A stretch of DNA of 64,000 nucleotides from Neorhizobium galegae (GTDB taxonomy: Bacteria > Pseudomonadota > Alphaproteobacteria > Rhizobiales > Rhizobiaceae): the NCBI RefSeq assembly GCF_017877055.1, contig NZ_JAGIPG010000002.1:248001-312000 (forward strand), in the 5' to 3' direction. The first letter of the stretch is position 1; each line of letters begins with the position of its first letter. Below the pieces are notes generated by a model. That model worked only from the letters and a program-made list of their open reading frames with translations. It made no database searches and was not told the DNA's origin. Made by a program: the position numbers and the translations under genes. Positions 43,412-53,133 of the stretch are shown here, piece by piece.

Positions 43412-44863
43412 TTATCGTTCACCTTTTGCAGCCCAGGCGCGGATGAGGCTCAGGCCCTCATGCAGCAGGGCCTTCGCCTCGTCTTCCGTCCCGGCTTCCA
43501 CATAACAGCGCATTTCCGGTGCGTTGCCCGATGGCCGGAAATGCACGATGCGACCGTCTCCGAGCGTCACCCGCAGGCCATCGATATCGCTTTTGGCGGC
43601 GACTGTCGAAATCGGCGCGAGGAAGGCGGCAAGATTGTCGTCGGATTGCCTGAGATGCGCCATCAGCGCGGCGCTCGTTTCCACGGGAAAATTCTCCAGC
43701 CGGTCGGCCGCCGCAAACGGCAGGCGGAAACCGGCGGCGATTTGCGACAGGGGCTTCTTCTCGCGCGCAGCCAGCACAAGCGTTGCCAGCACCGGCAGGA
43801 AACTGTCGCGGGTGGGAAGCGGCAAGAGGGTGCCCGAGCCGGCATCGAAAGGCGAGGCCGTCAGAAGCCCGCCATTCGCCTCGAACCCCATGACGCCCGT
43901 CTTGCCGGCTTCGAGTGCAGCAAGCATGCCTGCGATCACGAAAGGCGATCCGACCTTGGTGCGGATCACCTCGAAACCCCCGGCCGCCTCGATGCCCGAA
44001 TTGGAGGTGACCGGCGTCACGACGACGTGTGCTTCGAGGAATTTCGCCGCTATCAGGCCCAGAAGGTCGCCGCGCAACGGCTCGCCGGTTTCGTCGGAAA
44101 CCAGCGGCCGGTCGCCGTCGCCGTCCGCGGAGACGATCGCATCGAGCCCGTGTTCGGGCGCCCAGCCTTTGAGGAGATCGATCGTCTCGGCCGCGACCGC
44201 TTCCGTATCGACCGGAATGAAATCCTCGGAGCGGCCGAGCGGCACGGTGTTTGCGCCGTAGTCTTCAAGAACCCGCACCATTAGATCGCGGGCGACCGTC
44301 GAATGCTGGTAGACGCCGACCCTGAGGCCGGCGAGCGCGCCTGGAGGCAGCACTGCCATATTGCGGGCGAGGAACAGCGCTTCTGCTTCGGCCGAATGAT
44401 CCGGCGCTTCGCCCGGCGCCGTGTCGATCTGGCTTCTGTCCAGTTCGGCGGCGATCGCGGTGATCCGCATCTCGTCCTGTTTGTCGATCTCCCCGTCGGG
44501 CCGGTAGAACTTGATGCCGTTGCGATCCGCCGGGATGTGCGAACCGGTGATCATCAGCGAAGCGGCATTGAGCTGAATGCCGTAGAGCGCCAGCGCCGGC
44601 GTCGGCACGGCCCCGCAGTCGATCGGCGAAAGGCCGGCACGTCTGAGTGCGCCGATGCAGGTGGCGGCAATACCGGGGCTTGACGGACGGAAATCGCGGC
44701 CGACGAGTACGGCATCACCGGGCCGTGCAGCGCCCGTTTCCAGGAGATGCCGGGCAAAGGCCTGGGTGTAGAGCGATGAGGCCCGCCCCTCCAGGTCAGT
44801 CACAAGGCCGCGAAGACCGCTCGTTCCGAATTTCATGCCATACCCATCAGCAGATTCCTGCAC
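43412..44863 (-). CDS. Phosphomannomutase/phosphoglucomutase family protein
   Basis: 483-aa alpha-D-phosphohexomutase, expected to convert mannose-6-phosphate to mannose-1-phosphate for the adjacent ManC. Active-site Ser in TGSHIPADRNGIKF (about residue 109), metal loop DGDGDRP (about 252), sugar loop GFEANGG and phosphate loop RPSGNAPEMR. GTG 44863 has AGGA six bases upstream; the in-frame ATG 44836 (MKFGTSGLRG) is the alternative start. The active-site loop reads GSHIP rather than the common ASHNP, seen in some family members. Confidence 0.9.
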   Translation of the reverse strand: MQESADGYGMKFGTSGLRGLVTDLEGRASSLYTQAFARHLLETGAARPGDAVLVGRDFRPSSPGIAATCIGALRRAGLSPIDCGAVPTPALALYGIQLNAASLMITGSHIPADRNGIKFYRPDGEIDKQDEMRITAIAAELDRSQIDTAPGEAPDHSAEAEALFLARNMAVLPPGALAGLRVGVYQHSTVARDLMVRVLEDYGANTVPLGRSEDFIPVDTEAVAAETIDLLKGWAPEHGLDAIVSADGDGDRPLVSDETGEPLRGDLLGLIAAKFLEAHVVVTPVTSNSGIEAAGGFEVIRTKVGSPFVIAGMLAALEAGKTGVMGFEANGGLLTASPFDAGSGTLLPLPTRDSFLPVLATLVLAAREKKPLSQIAAGFRLPFAAADRLENFPVETSAALMAHLRQSDDNLAAFLAPISTVAAKSDIDGLRVTLGDGRIVHFRPSGNAPEMRCYVEAGTEDEAKALLHEGLSLIRAWAAKGER

Positions 44864-45074
44864 TGTTCGTCCTAGTTCATTTCCTATGAAAATAAAGCCG
44901 AAACTGGCAAGACCCCAAATCGGTGGTCCTCGAGGCCGAAGGGCTACGTTTCCGCAAAGCGTGGCGGGCCGGACGGAATGGTGTTAACATCCCTGCGCAA
45001 TCGGGCTTGTTCGGATGGCCGGGCCTTGTTTCTTGAGTTCGGCTGCTTCGGGTTCGAAGTTTGGGAGAGCCGTG

Positions 45075-45404
45075 ATGGGAGCGAATATCCTAAAGAGCGT
45101 CGCCTTCGTGGTGCCGATCGGCGGTCTGGCGCTTCTGATGGCCATGGGCGAACCCGTCGACGACGATACCTGCCCGGGAAGCATCGCGTTCGAGAAGTCC
45201 CGACAGCTCGTCGAAGAGCGCCCCGATATCGTCGATGTCGCCTGGGGCGACCTCCGCTGGATCGACGATTGCCGATTTTTGATGGCCGGTTCTGCCGACA
45301 TCAACACCGACAAGGGCCTTGACCGCAGGGATTTCGAACTCGTGGTCGCTTTCGATCGGCAATTGCGCCGCTGGCAGCAGGTCAGCTTTTCGATCTCCCA
45401 ATAG
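45075..45404 (+). CDS. Hypothetical protein (109 aa) with N-terminal membrane segment
   Basis: ATG with GGGAGAG upstream. N-terminal hydrophobic segment (about residues 5-23, uncleaved anchor or signal peptide), then a soluble region with two Cys (DDDTCPG and WIDDCRFLM). No family recognised. The opposite strand holds overlapping frames without ribosome-binding sites. Confidence 0.6.
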   Translation: MGANILKSVAFVVPIGGLALLMAMGEPVDDDTCPGSIAFEKSRQLVEERPDIVDVAWGDLRWIDDCRFLMAGSADINTDKGLDRRDFELVVAFDRQLRRWQQVSFSISQ

Positions 45405-45487
45405 CGCCCACTCCCAATAACGCCCAGCCTCGGCCGCGAGCCAGTCGACCCCGCCAGCCATGTCGGGGTCTTGCCGTTGGGATCGAT

Positions 45488-45757
45488 TTATCTGCAGACG
45501 CGTGTCGTCTTGGTGACCCACCGTCCGTGATGGCGGTACTCGACGCTCCGGACCCTGCAGTGCGGTCGGTAATGGTGCCTGGAATATTGCCGGTAGTAAG
45601 GGCGATGGTAGCGATGGTACCCCGGCCGATAATGGTGTCCGGCCGGCCGATACCCTCGATCGCCGATCGTTATGCTGAAATTGTCGGCGAGGGTCGGGGC
45701 CGCGGTCGTGGTGAGACATCCAAGCCCGATGATGCAGGCGGCAATGAATTTTCTCAT
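45488..45757 (-). CDS. Small exported His/Tyr/Arg-rich protein (89 aa)
   Basis: Ribosome-binding site GAAGGAGGAG and a clear signal peptide (residues 1-24, cleavage after PTLA). The mature part is dominated by His, Tyr and Arg in repeats such as HYRPGYHRYHRPYYRQY, ending with a Cys-containing segment. Resembles small envelope proteins with low-complexity His/Tyr stretches that could bind metal; function unknown. Confidence 0.7.
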   Translation of the reverse strand: MRKFIAACIIGLGCLTTTAAPTLADNFSITIGDRGYRPAGHHYRPGYHRYHRPYYRQYSRHHYRPHCRVRSVEYRHHGRWVTKTTRVCR

Positions 45758-45910
45758 CTTCTCCTCCTTCAGATTGGCCGCTGGATTAGCGGTTTCCGTG
45801 AAGGTAGGCTGCGGAAAATGAACGAACGCTGACAGATGCGTTCATGTCCGATGAGAGTTGCCGGCCGTGGCAGAGCTCGCCGGTGAAAACTCCGCCCGTA
45901 AGAAACCTCT

Positions 45911-47818
45911 TTAGGCAGCCCGATCCGATCTGGTGCGCGATTGCCCCCGATCGTCGATGCGGAACAGATTGACGATCTCGGCCAGAGCCTCCATTTCTCG
46001 GCTCGTCCTCTCGGTGGAGGCCGAAAGATCGCCCACCAGCCGGTTGCTATGGGCATTGAGCTCATCGAGATCTTTCATTGCGCTCGACAATTGCCGAAGG
46101 TTGGCACTTTGATTGTTGCTCTCGCTCGTAATCTGGCTGGAAAGCGAAGAGACAAATGCGATGGACGAGACAATCTGGGAAAATTGCTCGCTCGCCTGGC
46201 GCACCAGTTCTGCGCCGGCCTTCACCTCCGCCTGACTTTTCTGAATTAGCGCCTTTACTTCGTGGGAAGCATTGGCGGTCGACTGGGCGAGAGAGCGCAC
46301 CTCGGTTGCGACGACCGCGAACCCCTTGCCACTTTCGCCTGCCCGTGCAGCTTCGACCCCCGCGTTGAGCGCCAGCAGGTTTGTCTGGAATGCCACATCC
46401 TCGATGACGCCGATGATCTCGGAAATCTTGCCCGAAGAGACAGTGATCTGCGCCATGGCGCTTTCCGCGCCGTTCATGACCAGGCTGCCGTTTTCAGCCA
46501 TGTGGCTGGTATTCGAAATCACGCTCGTGGCCTCACCCGCCCGCTTGGAATTCTGGCCAACGGTTTCGGCAACGGCGTTTGTCGTCACAGCCGTTGTCTG
46601 AAGCATCGACGACTGATGCGTGGATCGGCCGTTCAATTCAGTGGTTCCGCGCAGAATTTCGTCGCTGGACGCCGAGACGGACGCGCAGGCATCGGCCAGT
46701 CGCGACACGACCGTCGAGAGGCGGCCTGTCACTGCGTTCGCATTGTTCTGCAGCTGCGCGAATGCGCCTTTGTGGACACCTTCAAACCGGATCGTCAGAT
46801 CGGCATTGGCAAGCGCATCCAGAACGCGGCTGGTTTCGTTGAGCCCGCCTTCGAAGCTCGATATCAGTGTATTGAGGCTCTGAGCCAGCTCGTGATGTTC
46901 GGGACGGTCGAATGGTCCGTTGACGCGGCCGGAAAAATCACCCTCGGTGGCCTTGTGGACAACGCCACGCACCTGGTCCTGCAGCAGCCGGGCTTCCGCC
47001 GAGACATTGGCGAGACTGGCGGCCTGGGCTTGCGCTTCCTTTTCCAGCGTATCACGCATTCGTGCATTTTCACGGAACACGGCCAGTGCATCGATCATGG
47101 CGCGAATTTCTTTGGTGCCCCGACGCCTTGGCACGACGACCTCGATGTCGCCGCCGGCAAGTAGCTTCATCGACGCGGTGATCCGCACGATCGGGCCGGC
47201 AATCCGCTGGGCGACGAACAGCAGAATGACGACGCCTGCGACCGCGAGTGCGGCGGCAGTCGTCAGTTCATTGCGTATCTCGGTCTCGAGCGTGTCGCCC
47301 GCTGCCGTAACCCGATCGGACGCGGCCTTGTCCACGAGCGTGTTGATGTCGAGAATCTTCGCCAGGATGGCGGCGCGCGAGCGCGTAAGCTGCTCGGCTG
47401 TCGGAATCGCGTTCGCCGGATCGAGCCCCAGCATGATCCGCACATTGCTGCGCCACACGGCATGCAGATCTCTGAGGTTCTTCACATCCCCCGATACGGC
47501 GGGCGACAGCGCGTTGCGGCCAAACTCGGCAAGTGTCGCCTCAAGCGCGCCATTGGTCGTGCCAAACCGTTTATTGACCTCATCGACCGAAACAAATGTC
47601 GTCATCGCCAGCAGATTTGAGACGACTCCTGACACATTCTCGAATTGTGCTCCCGTCCTTGCAGCCAGTGTCTTGGCGGCAATCGCGTCTTGCACGACGC
47701 CCTCGATATGCGCCTGACCATCGATCGCTTGCGATCCAACGAGAGCGGCAACTCCCAGGCCGGCGAGAATGGAGAGGACGAGAGGGAGAAGGATTTGAAA
47801 TCGGACTGACAGGGCCAT
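45911..47818 (-). CDS. Methyl-accepting chemotaxis protein
   Basis: 635-aa transmembrane chemoreceptor. Membrane segments at about residues 8-29 and 186-207 flank a helical periplasmic sensor domain of about 155 residues. A HAMP domain follows (about 208-262), a second HAMP-like region (about 290-345), and the signalling domain with the conserved tip [19 protein letters not shown] (about 480). No C-terminal CheR-docking pentapeptide. The start lies ten bases after the stop of a dihaem peroxidase gene, so the two are probably co-transcribed. Confidence 0.94.
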   Translation of the reverse strand: MALSVRFQILLPLVLSILAGLGVAALVGSQAIDGQAHIEGVVQDAIAAKTLAARTGAQFENVSGVVSNLLAMTTFVSVDEVNKRFGTTNGALEATLAEFGRNALSPAVSGDVKNLRDLHAVWRSNVRIMLGLDPANAIPTAEQLTRSRAAILAKILDINTLVDKAASDRVTAAGDTLETEIRNELTTAAALAVAGVVILLFVAQRIAGPIVRITASMKLLAGGDIEVVVPRRRGTKEIRAMIDALAVFRENARMRDTLEKEAQAQAASLANVSAEARLLQDQVRGVVHKATEGDFSGRVNGPFDRPEHHELAQSLNTLISSFEGGLNETSRVLDALANADLTIRFEGVHKGAFAQLQNNANAVTGRLSTVVSRLADACASVSASSDEILRGTTELNGRSTHQSSMLQTTAVTTNAVAETVGQNSKRAGEATSVISNTSHMAENGSLVMNGAESAMAQITVSSGKISEIIGVIEDVAFQTNLLALNAGVEAARAGESGKGFAVVATEVRSLAQSTANASHEVKALIQKSQAEVKAGAELVRQASEQFSQIVSSIAFVSSLSSQITSESNNQSANLRQLSSAMKDLDELNAHSNRLVGDLSASTERTSREMEALAEIVNLFRIDDRGQSRTRSDRAA

Positions 47819-47828
47819 GGGGCGCTCC

Positions 47829-48818
47829 TCAGTTGGGTAGTGTCGGCAGGAGCAAATCCTGCTGTTCGGGGGTGAGGGTCTTCAGGAAAGCGATCAGGTC
47901 TTCTCGCTCGTGGTCGGTGGCAAAAAATGGGGAGATGTGATCCGAGCGCGACGGTCCTTCGACACCACCACTTTCGTAGTGAGCAATCACCTCCTCCATG
48001 GTCGCCAGGCTGCCGTCGTGCATATAGGGGCCCCGATAGAGAGTGTTGCGAAGGCTCGGCGTCTTGAATGCATGCAAGGCTTTGGGATTGTTCGGCTCTA
48101 GGCTGGCGCGCCCTATGTCGTTCGTGGGCAGTCCGGTATTGTGAAACTTGTGGTCGGTGAAATTCCAACCCGTGTGACAAACCGAGCAATTTGCCTTGCC
48201 GGTGAACAGTTCAAAACCCCGCTTGGCACTGTCTGAAACCGCAGTTTGGTCGCCGTCCACCCAACGGTCGAACGGCGACCACGCGGAAACAACGGTGCGT
48301 TCATAGGTCGCGATCGCCGCCAGCAGCGTCTCCTGGGTCGCGCCCTTGTCCGGGAATATTTGTTTGAACCAGCTATCGTAGTCGGAAATAACTCTCAAAT
48401 CGGCGACAATCTGATCAAGCTTGCCATTCATCTCCGCTGCTGCCGTGATTGGTCCTGCGGCTTGCGCCTCAAGAGTTGGCGCGCGACCATCCCAGAACAG
48501 AGAGGTGGTCCACGCAACATTCAGAATTGTCGGTGCCTGGCGGGCCAGATGGGTGTTGGCTGCACCCACCGGTGTCTTGACCGGAACTTCGAACCCGAAG
48601 GACGGGTTGTGACAGCTGGCGCAGTTCATGTTTTTCGCGCCCGACAGCCGCGGATCGAAGAACAACATCTTTCCGAGTGTCGCCAACTGCAACGAATAGG
48701 GCGTCACCTTGTCGAAGGGAATCGCGAGAGGCCGCTTGAAATCGGCGAGGTTACCAGCAGCCGCGCTTTGGAATGACACGGCTGAGAAGAGGGCTATGCA
48801 GAGAACCGAACGGCGCAT
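47829..48818 (-). CDS. Dihaem cytochrome c peroxidase (CcpA/MauG family)
   Basis: 329-aa periplasmic protein with a signal peptide (residues 1-21) and two c-type haem motifs, CASCH at 66-70 and CSVCH at 211-215. Further family residues: LFFDPRLSG before the first haem, [14 protein letters not shown], and [20 protein letters not shown] near the C-terminus. It would reduce hydrogen peroxide, or act as a MauG-like oxidase, in the periplasm. Upstream of, and apparently in one operon with, a chemoreceptor. Confidence 0.92.
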   Translation of the reverse strand: MRRSVLCIALFSAVSFQSAAAGNLADFKRPLAIPFDKVTPYSLQLATLGKMLFFDPRLSGAKNMNCASCHNPSFGFEVPVKTPVGAANTHLARQAPTILNVAWTTSLFWDGRAPTLEAQAAGPITAAAEMNGKLDQIVADLRVISDYDSWFKQIFPDKGATQETLLAAIATYERTVVSAWSPFDRWVDGDQTAVSDSAKRGFELFTGKANCSVCHTGWNFTDHKFHNTGLPTNDIGRASLEPNNPKALHAFKTPSLRNTLYRGPYMHDGSLATMEEVIAHYESGGVEGPSRSDHISPFFATDHEREDLIAFLKTLTPEQQDLLLPTLPN

Positions 48819-49444
48819 GACTGAATTATCCAGAAGGTGAAGTTAGCGCTCGAAGACCGGATTAGGTTGAATTGGACCACCCGGTTGTCGTCTGAAGCGA
48901 ACGTAACTAAAAAGAGTAAAATTTTTACATAAAGAACTCCTAACTCAACCTATTATTGAAAAATTGACAAATGATAAGAGACGGCTCCAATCGGATATTC
49001 GTGTCGGGAGGATCGTATTATCTTGTTGAAGAAAATTGATATATTCCAATTCAGCCATATCGCGCGGTGCGCATTCCTGCGTCTTTTGGTTTCCATCCTC
49101 GGATGATGAAAGCCTGCGGACATACAACTGGCGCAGATCGAACCGAAAACCTTCTTGGATGACGGATCGAATAAGTCCTGGAAATTTCGCGATGGTTCCG
49201 ACGAATGAGACCGCTGTCCTGCCCAGATGCTCTCTCCGGGGGGGCGTTTCGGATCATGGAGCAGTGATGTCGAGCCGCCGGCAGTCCTCAGGATGCTCGA
49301 CCACGTCGGAAATCGGCGGGCGTCGCGGTGACCGCCAGCGATCACCGCGGTCTCACGAACACGATCCCGGCGAAACGCAGGCCAATCGGGGCATTGGCCT
49401 GCGGCCAGAAAATACGCAGAAGAAACAGCTATTTAAGAAGCCAA
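48819..49444. other. Gene-poor AT-rich stretch
   Basis: No supported gene. The first 200 bases are notably AT-rich. The short minus-strand frame 48945-49127 lacks a ribosome-binding site and recognisable domains. Two perfect hairpins are present: CGCGGTGA/TCACCGCG (49324-49331 with 49342-49349) and GCAGGCCAAT/ATTGGCCTGC (49377-49386 with 49393-49402). The latter lies 43 bases past the tRNA on the minus strand and may end or process its transcript. The region may be a remnant of lost genes. Confidence 0.5.
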
Positions 49445-49534
49445 TGGCGGACAAGGTGGGATTCGAACCCACGGTACGCTTTCACGCACACACGCGTTCC
49501 AGGCGTGCGCCTTAAACCACTCGGCCACCTGTCC
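49445..49534 (-). tRNA. tRNA-Ser (anticodon GGA)
   Basis: The minus strand folds as a serine tRNA. Acceptor GGACAGG pairs near the 3' end with CTTGTCC, the D-arm is GCCGAGTGG, the anticodon stem CACGC/GCGTG has loop CTGGAAC (anticodon GGA, reading UCC), there is a long variable arm, and the T-arm is GTGGG-TTCGAAT-CCCAC. CCA is encoded at the 3' end (49447-49445). The serine-type long variable arm supports the identity. Confidence 0.96.
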
Positions 49535-49729
49535 TTGGTTGCTTTGCGTCGTCTGAGAAGCAAAACGTTGGAACGGCCGCGATATATACCGATCAAATCC
49601 CCGGGATCAACCCGAATCTGAACGTTTTTTGACAGTGGGCGGGAAAACTCGGTTGACCGCGTTGCCAAGCCTTCGCGCGGGGACTATTTCTTCCGCCAGA
49701 AACGCTGTCGTGCTGCAGGCGGCGCGACC

Positions 49730-50083
49730 GTGATCAACGACGCGGGCTTGTTCGGGATGGCAGTCATACGGTTCGTTTTCCATCTGCTCAGCGGGCTTGC
49801 ATTGGTTGCCGCGATCGTTGCCGGCACGCTTGATTCGATCCAGTCCGTGTCGGCTTCGTCCATGGTGCTGACCAGCCTTGGTAACGCCTGGCTCAACCTC
49901 GATCCGGAAAGCCTGACGCTCGCGGAATTCGTGGTGAGCACATATTTCAGCCAGGATATCTGGCGGCCCTTCGTGACACCGGTGCTGGCACAGCCGGCAT
50001 TCGTGGTGTTTCTGGCTATCGCGCTGATCTTCTGGATGGCCGGATACAGCAGGCCGCATTTCGCCGGGCGGTTTTCCGCCTGA
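49730..50083 (+). CDS. Small membrane protein (117 aa), two predicted membrane segments
   Basis: GTG 49730 is preceded by AGGCGG at seven bases; ATG 49757 is the alternative start. Membrane segments at about residues 13-33 (FHLLSGLALVAAIVAGTL) and 88-105 (FVVFLAIALIFWMAGY) enclose a periplasmic loop. Resembles small rhizobial inner-membrane proteins of unknown role. No partner is evident from neighbours. Confidence 0.68.
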   Translation: MINDAGLFGMAVIRFVFHLLSGLALVAAIVAGTLDSIQSVSASSMVLTSLGNAWLNLDPESLTLAEFVVSTYFSQDIWRPFVTPVLAQPAFVVFLAIALIFWMAGYSRPHFAGRFSA

Positions 50084-50435
50084 AGCCCGGCTGATCCCGC
50101 TGCCCTCTGAGATCTCGGCGAAAACCGCTGCCTGTAGCGTCGCAAGTGGCGCCGAGCCGCAATCATGGACTGTATGTTGGTTGCCCGCGATCCCCCTCGG
50201 CCCACCGGCAGGACTGCGCCTCAAGCCGCCCGTTTGTGCAGTTTTTCCAGAACATTGGCGAAGTTTTCAGCAGGCAGGTTGTTTTTTACCAGTTGAAAAA
50301 AATCTCGTGAATTTTTCGCAAACCCGTGCAAGAGTGAGCGAAGCCAGACCCTTGAAGAAAAAGGGCGGCGGCCGCAGACATGCCCGGAGAACGGGATTGC
50401 GGGGGGACCCAACAGCTAAAAAACAGGGCTGCACA
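50084..50435. other. Control region of the nucleoside transporter operon, no gene
   Basis: 352 bases without a credible coding frame. I looked for a purine riboswitch fold and for an EcfG-type promoter and saw neither. AT-rich runs around 50280-50310 could hold the promoter. Confidence 0.4.
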
Positions 50436-51428
50436 ATGAAGAAAACCCTTTTGAGCCTCATTGCCATGGCTGCCATGTCGGCAACCGCGCTTGCTGCGGA
50501 TATCAAGCCGGCGCTGGTCTATGGCACGGGCGGCAAGTTCGACAAATCCTTCAACGAGGCCGCCGCCAACGGCGCCGAAAAGTTCAAGAAGGAAACGGGG
50601 ATCGAATTCCGGGATTTCGAGCCCACCAATGATACCCAGGGCGAGCAGGCGATCCGCAACTTCGCAAGTCGCGGTTTCAACCCGGTGGTCGCCGTATCGT
50701 TCGCCTGGACCTCGGCGATGGAAAAGGTCGCCGCTGAATTCCCCGACACCAAGTTCGTGATCGTTGATTCGGTCGTCAAGCTGAAGAACGTCCGCTCTGT
50801 CCTTTATAAGGAAGAAGAGGGTTCCTATCTCGTTGGCCTTCTTGCCGGCATGGCGTCGAAGACAGGCAAGGTCGGTTTCGTCGGCGGCATGGATATCCCG
50901 CTGATCCGCAAGTTCGCCTGCGGTTATGTGCAGGGCGTCAAGGCGGCCAAGCCCGATGCGCAGGTCTTCCAGAACATGACCGGCACGACCGGTGCTGCCT
51001 GGAACGACCCCGTCCGCGGTGGCGAGCTCACCAAGAACCAGATCGACCAGGGTGCTGACATCGTTTACGCGGCTGCCGGTGCGACCGGCCTCGGCGTGCT
51101 GCAGACTGCTGCCGACAACAAGAAGCTGTCGATCGGCGTCGATTCCAACCAGAACCACCTGCATCCGGGTTCGGTCCTGACTTCGATGGTCAAGCGCGTC
51201 GACCTCGCCGTCTACAATGCCTTCAAGGACACCAAGGACGACAAGTTCACCGCTGGCATCCAGGCTCTCGGCGTCAAGGAAGACGGCGTTGCCTATGCGC
51301 TTGACGACAACAACAAGGCGCTGATCACGCCCGAGATGAAGGCTGCTGTCGAAAAGGCAAAGGCCGACATCATCGCCGGCACCGTCAAGGTGCACGACTA
51401 CATGTCGAACAACGCCTGCAACAAGTAA
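50436..51428 (+). CDS. BMP-family nucleoside-binding protein of an ABC importer
   Basis: 330-aa periplasmic protein of the basic membrane protein (BmpA/Med) family, which binds purine and pyrimidine nucleosides. Signal peptide at residues 1-20 (cleavage after ALA) with no lipobox Cys, so it is soluble. Characteristic KFDKSFNEAAANGAEKF, FVGGMDIPLIRKFACGYVQG and GVDSNQNHLHPGSVLTSM. ATG 50436 starts the canonical MKKTLLSLIAM; the longer in-frame extension has no signal. First gene of the transporter/salvage operon. Confidence 0.94.
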   Translation: MKKTLLSLIAMAAMSATALAADIKPALVYGTGGKFDKSFNEAAANGAEKFKKETGIEFRDFEPTNDTQGEQAIRNFASRGFNPVVAVSFAWTSAMEKVAAEFPDTKFVIVDSVVKLKNVRSVLYKEEEGSYLVGLLAGMASKTGKVGFVGGMDIPLIRKFACGYVQGVKAAKPDAQVFQNMTGTTGAAWNDPVRGGELTKNQIDQGADIVYAAAGATGLGVLQTAADNKKLSIGVDSNQNHLHPGSVLTSMVKRVDLAVYNAFKDTKDDKFTAGIQALGVKEDGVAYALDDNNKALITPEMKAAVEKAKADIIAGTVKVHDYMSNNACNK

Positions 51429-51441
51429 GGCGGGTTTCGAG

Positions 51442-51478
51442 GGGCGCAGGGCGGTGACAATCGCCATGCGCCCTTTTT
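51442..51478 (+). terminator. Intra-operon terminator/attenuator after the binding-protein gene
   Basis: GGGCGCA (51442-51448) pairs with TGCGCCC (51467-51473), plus an inner GGCG/CGCC stem, followed by TTTTTG. A proper Rho-independent structure located 13 bases after the stop. It likely lets most transcripts end here, giving more binding protein than membrane components. Confidence 0.72.
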
Positions 51479-51503
51479 GCATATCAGGCGGAAAGGCGGA
51501 CCA

Positions 51504-53027
51504 TTGAGCCTCGATTCTCCGAAGGAGCCCGCGATCGAGCTTGTCGGCATCGACAAGAAGTTCGGTACGGTACACGCGAACAAGAACATCAATCTGACGG
51601 TCGCCAAAGGCTCGATCCACGGCATCATCGGGGAGAACGGGGCCGGCAAATCGACCCTGATGTCGATCCTCTACGGCTTCTACCACGCCGACCACGGGGA
51701 GATCCGCATTTCGGGAAAGCCGGTGACGATCCGTGACAGCCAGGCGGCCATCGCCGCCGGCATCGGCATGGTCCACCAGCATTTCATGCTGGTCGAGAAT
51801 TTCACCGTACTGGAAAACGTCATGCTCGGGGCCGAAGGCGGCCAGCTGCTGGCCAAGGGCGTCGCGAGTGCCCGCAAGGAACTGAAGCGGCTGGAGGACG
51901 ACTACGGCCTCGAGGTCGATCCGGATGCGGTCATCGAGGAACTGCCGGTCGGCAGCCAGCAGCGGGTCGAGATCTTGAAGGCACTCTATCGCGGTGCCGA
52001 CATCCTCATCCTCGACGAGCCGACCGGGGTGCTGACCCCGCCGGAGGCCGACCACCTGTTCAAGGTCCTGCGCGTGCTGCGCGACCAGGGCAAGACGATC
52101 ATCCTCATCACCCACAAGCTGCGCGAGATCATGGCGATCACCGACACGGTGTCGGTCATGCGCCGAGGTGAAATGGTCGCGACCCGCAAGACCGCGGAAA
52201 CGACCGTCGAGGAGCTTGCCGAACTGATGGTCGGCCGCCGCGTCCTGCTGCGCGTCGAAAAGGGCGCAGCCAATCCCGGCGCGGTCCTGATGTCGGTCCG
52301 CAACCTGACGGTAAAGGACAGCCGTGGCGTCACCATGGTCGATGATGTCTCCTTCGATGTGCGCGCCGGCGAGATCGTCGGTATCGCGGGCGTTGCCGGC
52401 AACGGCCAATCGGAGCTCCTCGAAGCGATCGCCGGCATCCGCAAGCCATCGTCGGGCGAAATCCTTATCCACGGCAAGTCTGTCGCGGGGGTCGATCCGG
52501 CGGGTCTGCGCGATCTCGGGCTGGCGCATATCCCCGAAGACCGCCACCACATGGGCCTGGTCCTGAAATTCGAGGAATACGAGAACTCGGTCCTCGGCTA
52601 TCACCGGGATGCGAAATACGGCCGGGGGCCGCTGCTGGACCTCGAGGCGATGCGCAAGGATGCCGAGGAGAAGATCGGCAAATACGATATCCGCCCGCCG
52701 AACCCGCGGCTGCGGACCGCCAATTTTTCCGGCGGCAACCAGCAGAAGATCGTCGTGGCGCGCGAAATCGAGCGCGATCCGAAAATGCTGATCATCGGCC
52801 AGCCGACCCGCGGCGTCGATATCGGTGCGATCGAATTCATCCACAAGCGGATCATCGAGATGCGTGATGCCGGCAAGGCGGTGCTGCTGGTCTCGGTGGA
52901 ACTCGACGAGATCCGCTCGCTCTCCGACCGCATCCTGGTGATGTTCGCCGGCAAGATCGTCGGCGAGAAGTCGGGCGAGGCGGGCGAACAGACGCTGGGC
53001 CTGATGATGGCCGGGATCGCCGCATGA
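51504..53027 (+). CDS. Nucleoside ABC importer, duplicated ATP-binding protein
   Basis: 507-aa sugar/nucleoside-type tandem ATPase. First module: GENGAGKST, Q-loop HQHFMLVENF, LPVGSQQRVEILKAL, ILILDEPTGVLTP. Second: degenerate Walker A GVAGNGQSE, FSGGNQQKIVVARE, LIIGQPTRGVD, as usual for this family. TTG 51504 (MSLDSPKEPAIELVG) is preferred, with AAAGGCGG upstream; the in-frame TTG 51477 lies inside the terminator. The stop codon is in the first unit of a 15-bp tandem repeat. Confidence 0.94.
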   Translation: MSLDSPKEPAIELVGIDKKFGTVHANKNINLTVAKGSIHGIIGENGAGKSTLMSILYGFYHADHGEIRISGKPVTIRDSQAAIAAGIGMVHQHFMLVENFTVLENVMLGAEGGQLLAKGVASARKELKRLEDDYGLEVDPDAVIEELPVGSQQRVEILKALYRGADILILDEPTGVLTPPEADHLFKVLRVLRDQGKTIILITHKLREIMAITDTVSVMRRGEMVATRKTAETTVEELAELMVGRRVLLRVEKGAANPGAVLMSVRNLTVKDSRGVTMVDDVSFDVRAGEIVGIAGVAGNGQSELLEAIAGIRKPSSGEILIHGKSVAGVDPAGLRDLGLAHIPEDRHHMGLVLKFEEYENSVLGYHRDAKYGRGPLLDLEAMRKDAEEKIGKYDIRPPNPRLRTANFSGGNQQKIVVAREIERDPKMLIIGQPTRGVDIGAIEFIHKRIIEMRDAGKAVLLVSVELDEIRSLSDRILVMFAGKIVGEKSGEAGEQTLGLMMAGIAA

Positions 53028-53084
53028 CGCCCGGACCAATGACGCCCGGACCAATGACGCTTGAAGCAATGACGCATCTGGAGC
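53024..53084. repeat. 15-bp tandem repeat, about four units
   Basis: Units: ATGACGCCCGGACCA twice exactly (53024-53053), then ATGACGCTTGAAGCA, then a diverged ATGACGCATCTGGAGC. The first unit includes the ATPase stop codon (TGA at 53025). Every unit begins ATGA, so each repeats a start/stop overlap. It occupies most of the 106-base gap before the permease gene. Confidence 0.8.
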
Positions 53085-53133
53085 ATGGAATGACTGAAAT
53101 TGCTGCGGCAGGCTGCTGGACGAGGGCAGGGGC

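Noticed and set aside
48945..49127. 60-codon minus-strand frame in the gene-poor stretch
   Set aside because: No ribosome-binding site, no domain, and a competing frame covers the same bases.
50084..50435. Purine riboswitch before the nucleoside importer
   Set aside because: The conserved three-way-junction bases could not be found.
53024..53084. CRISPR-like array
   Set aside because: Units are contiguous 15-mers without spacers, and no cas genes are near; it is a simple tandem repeat.
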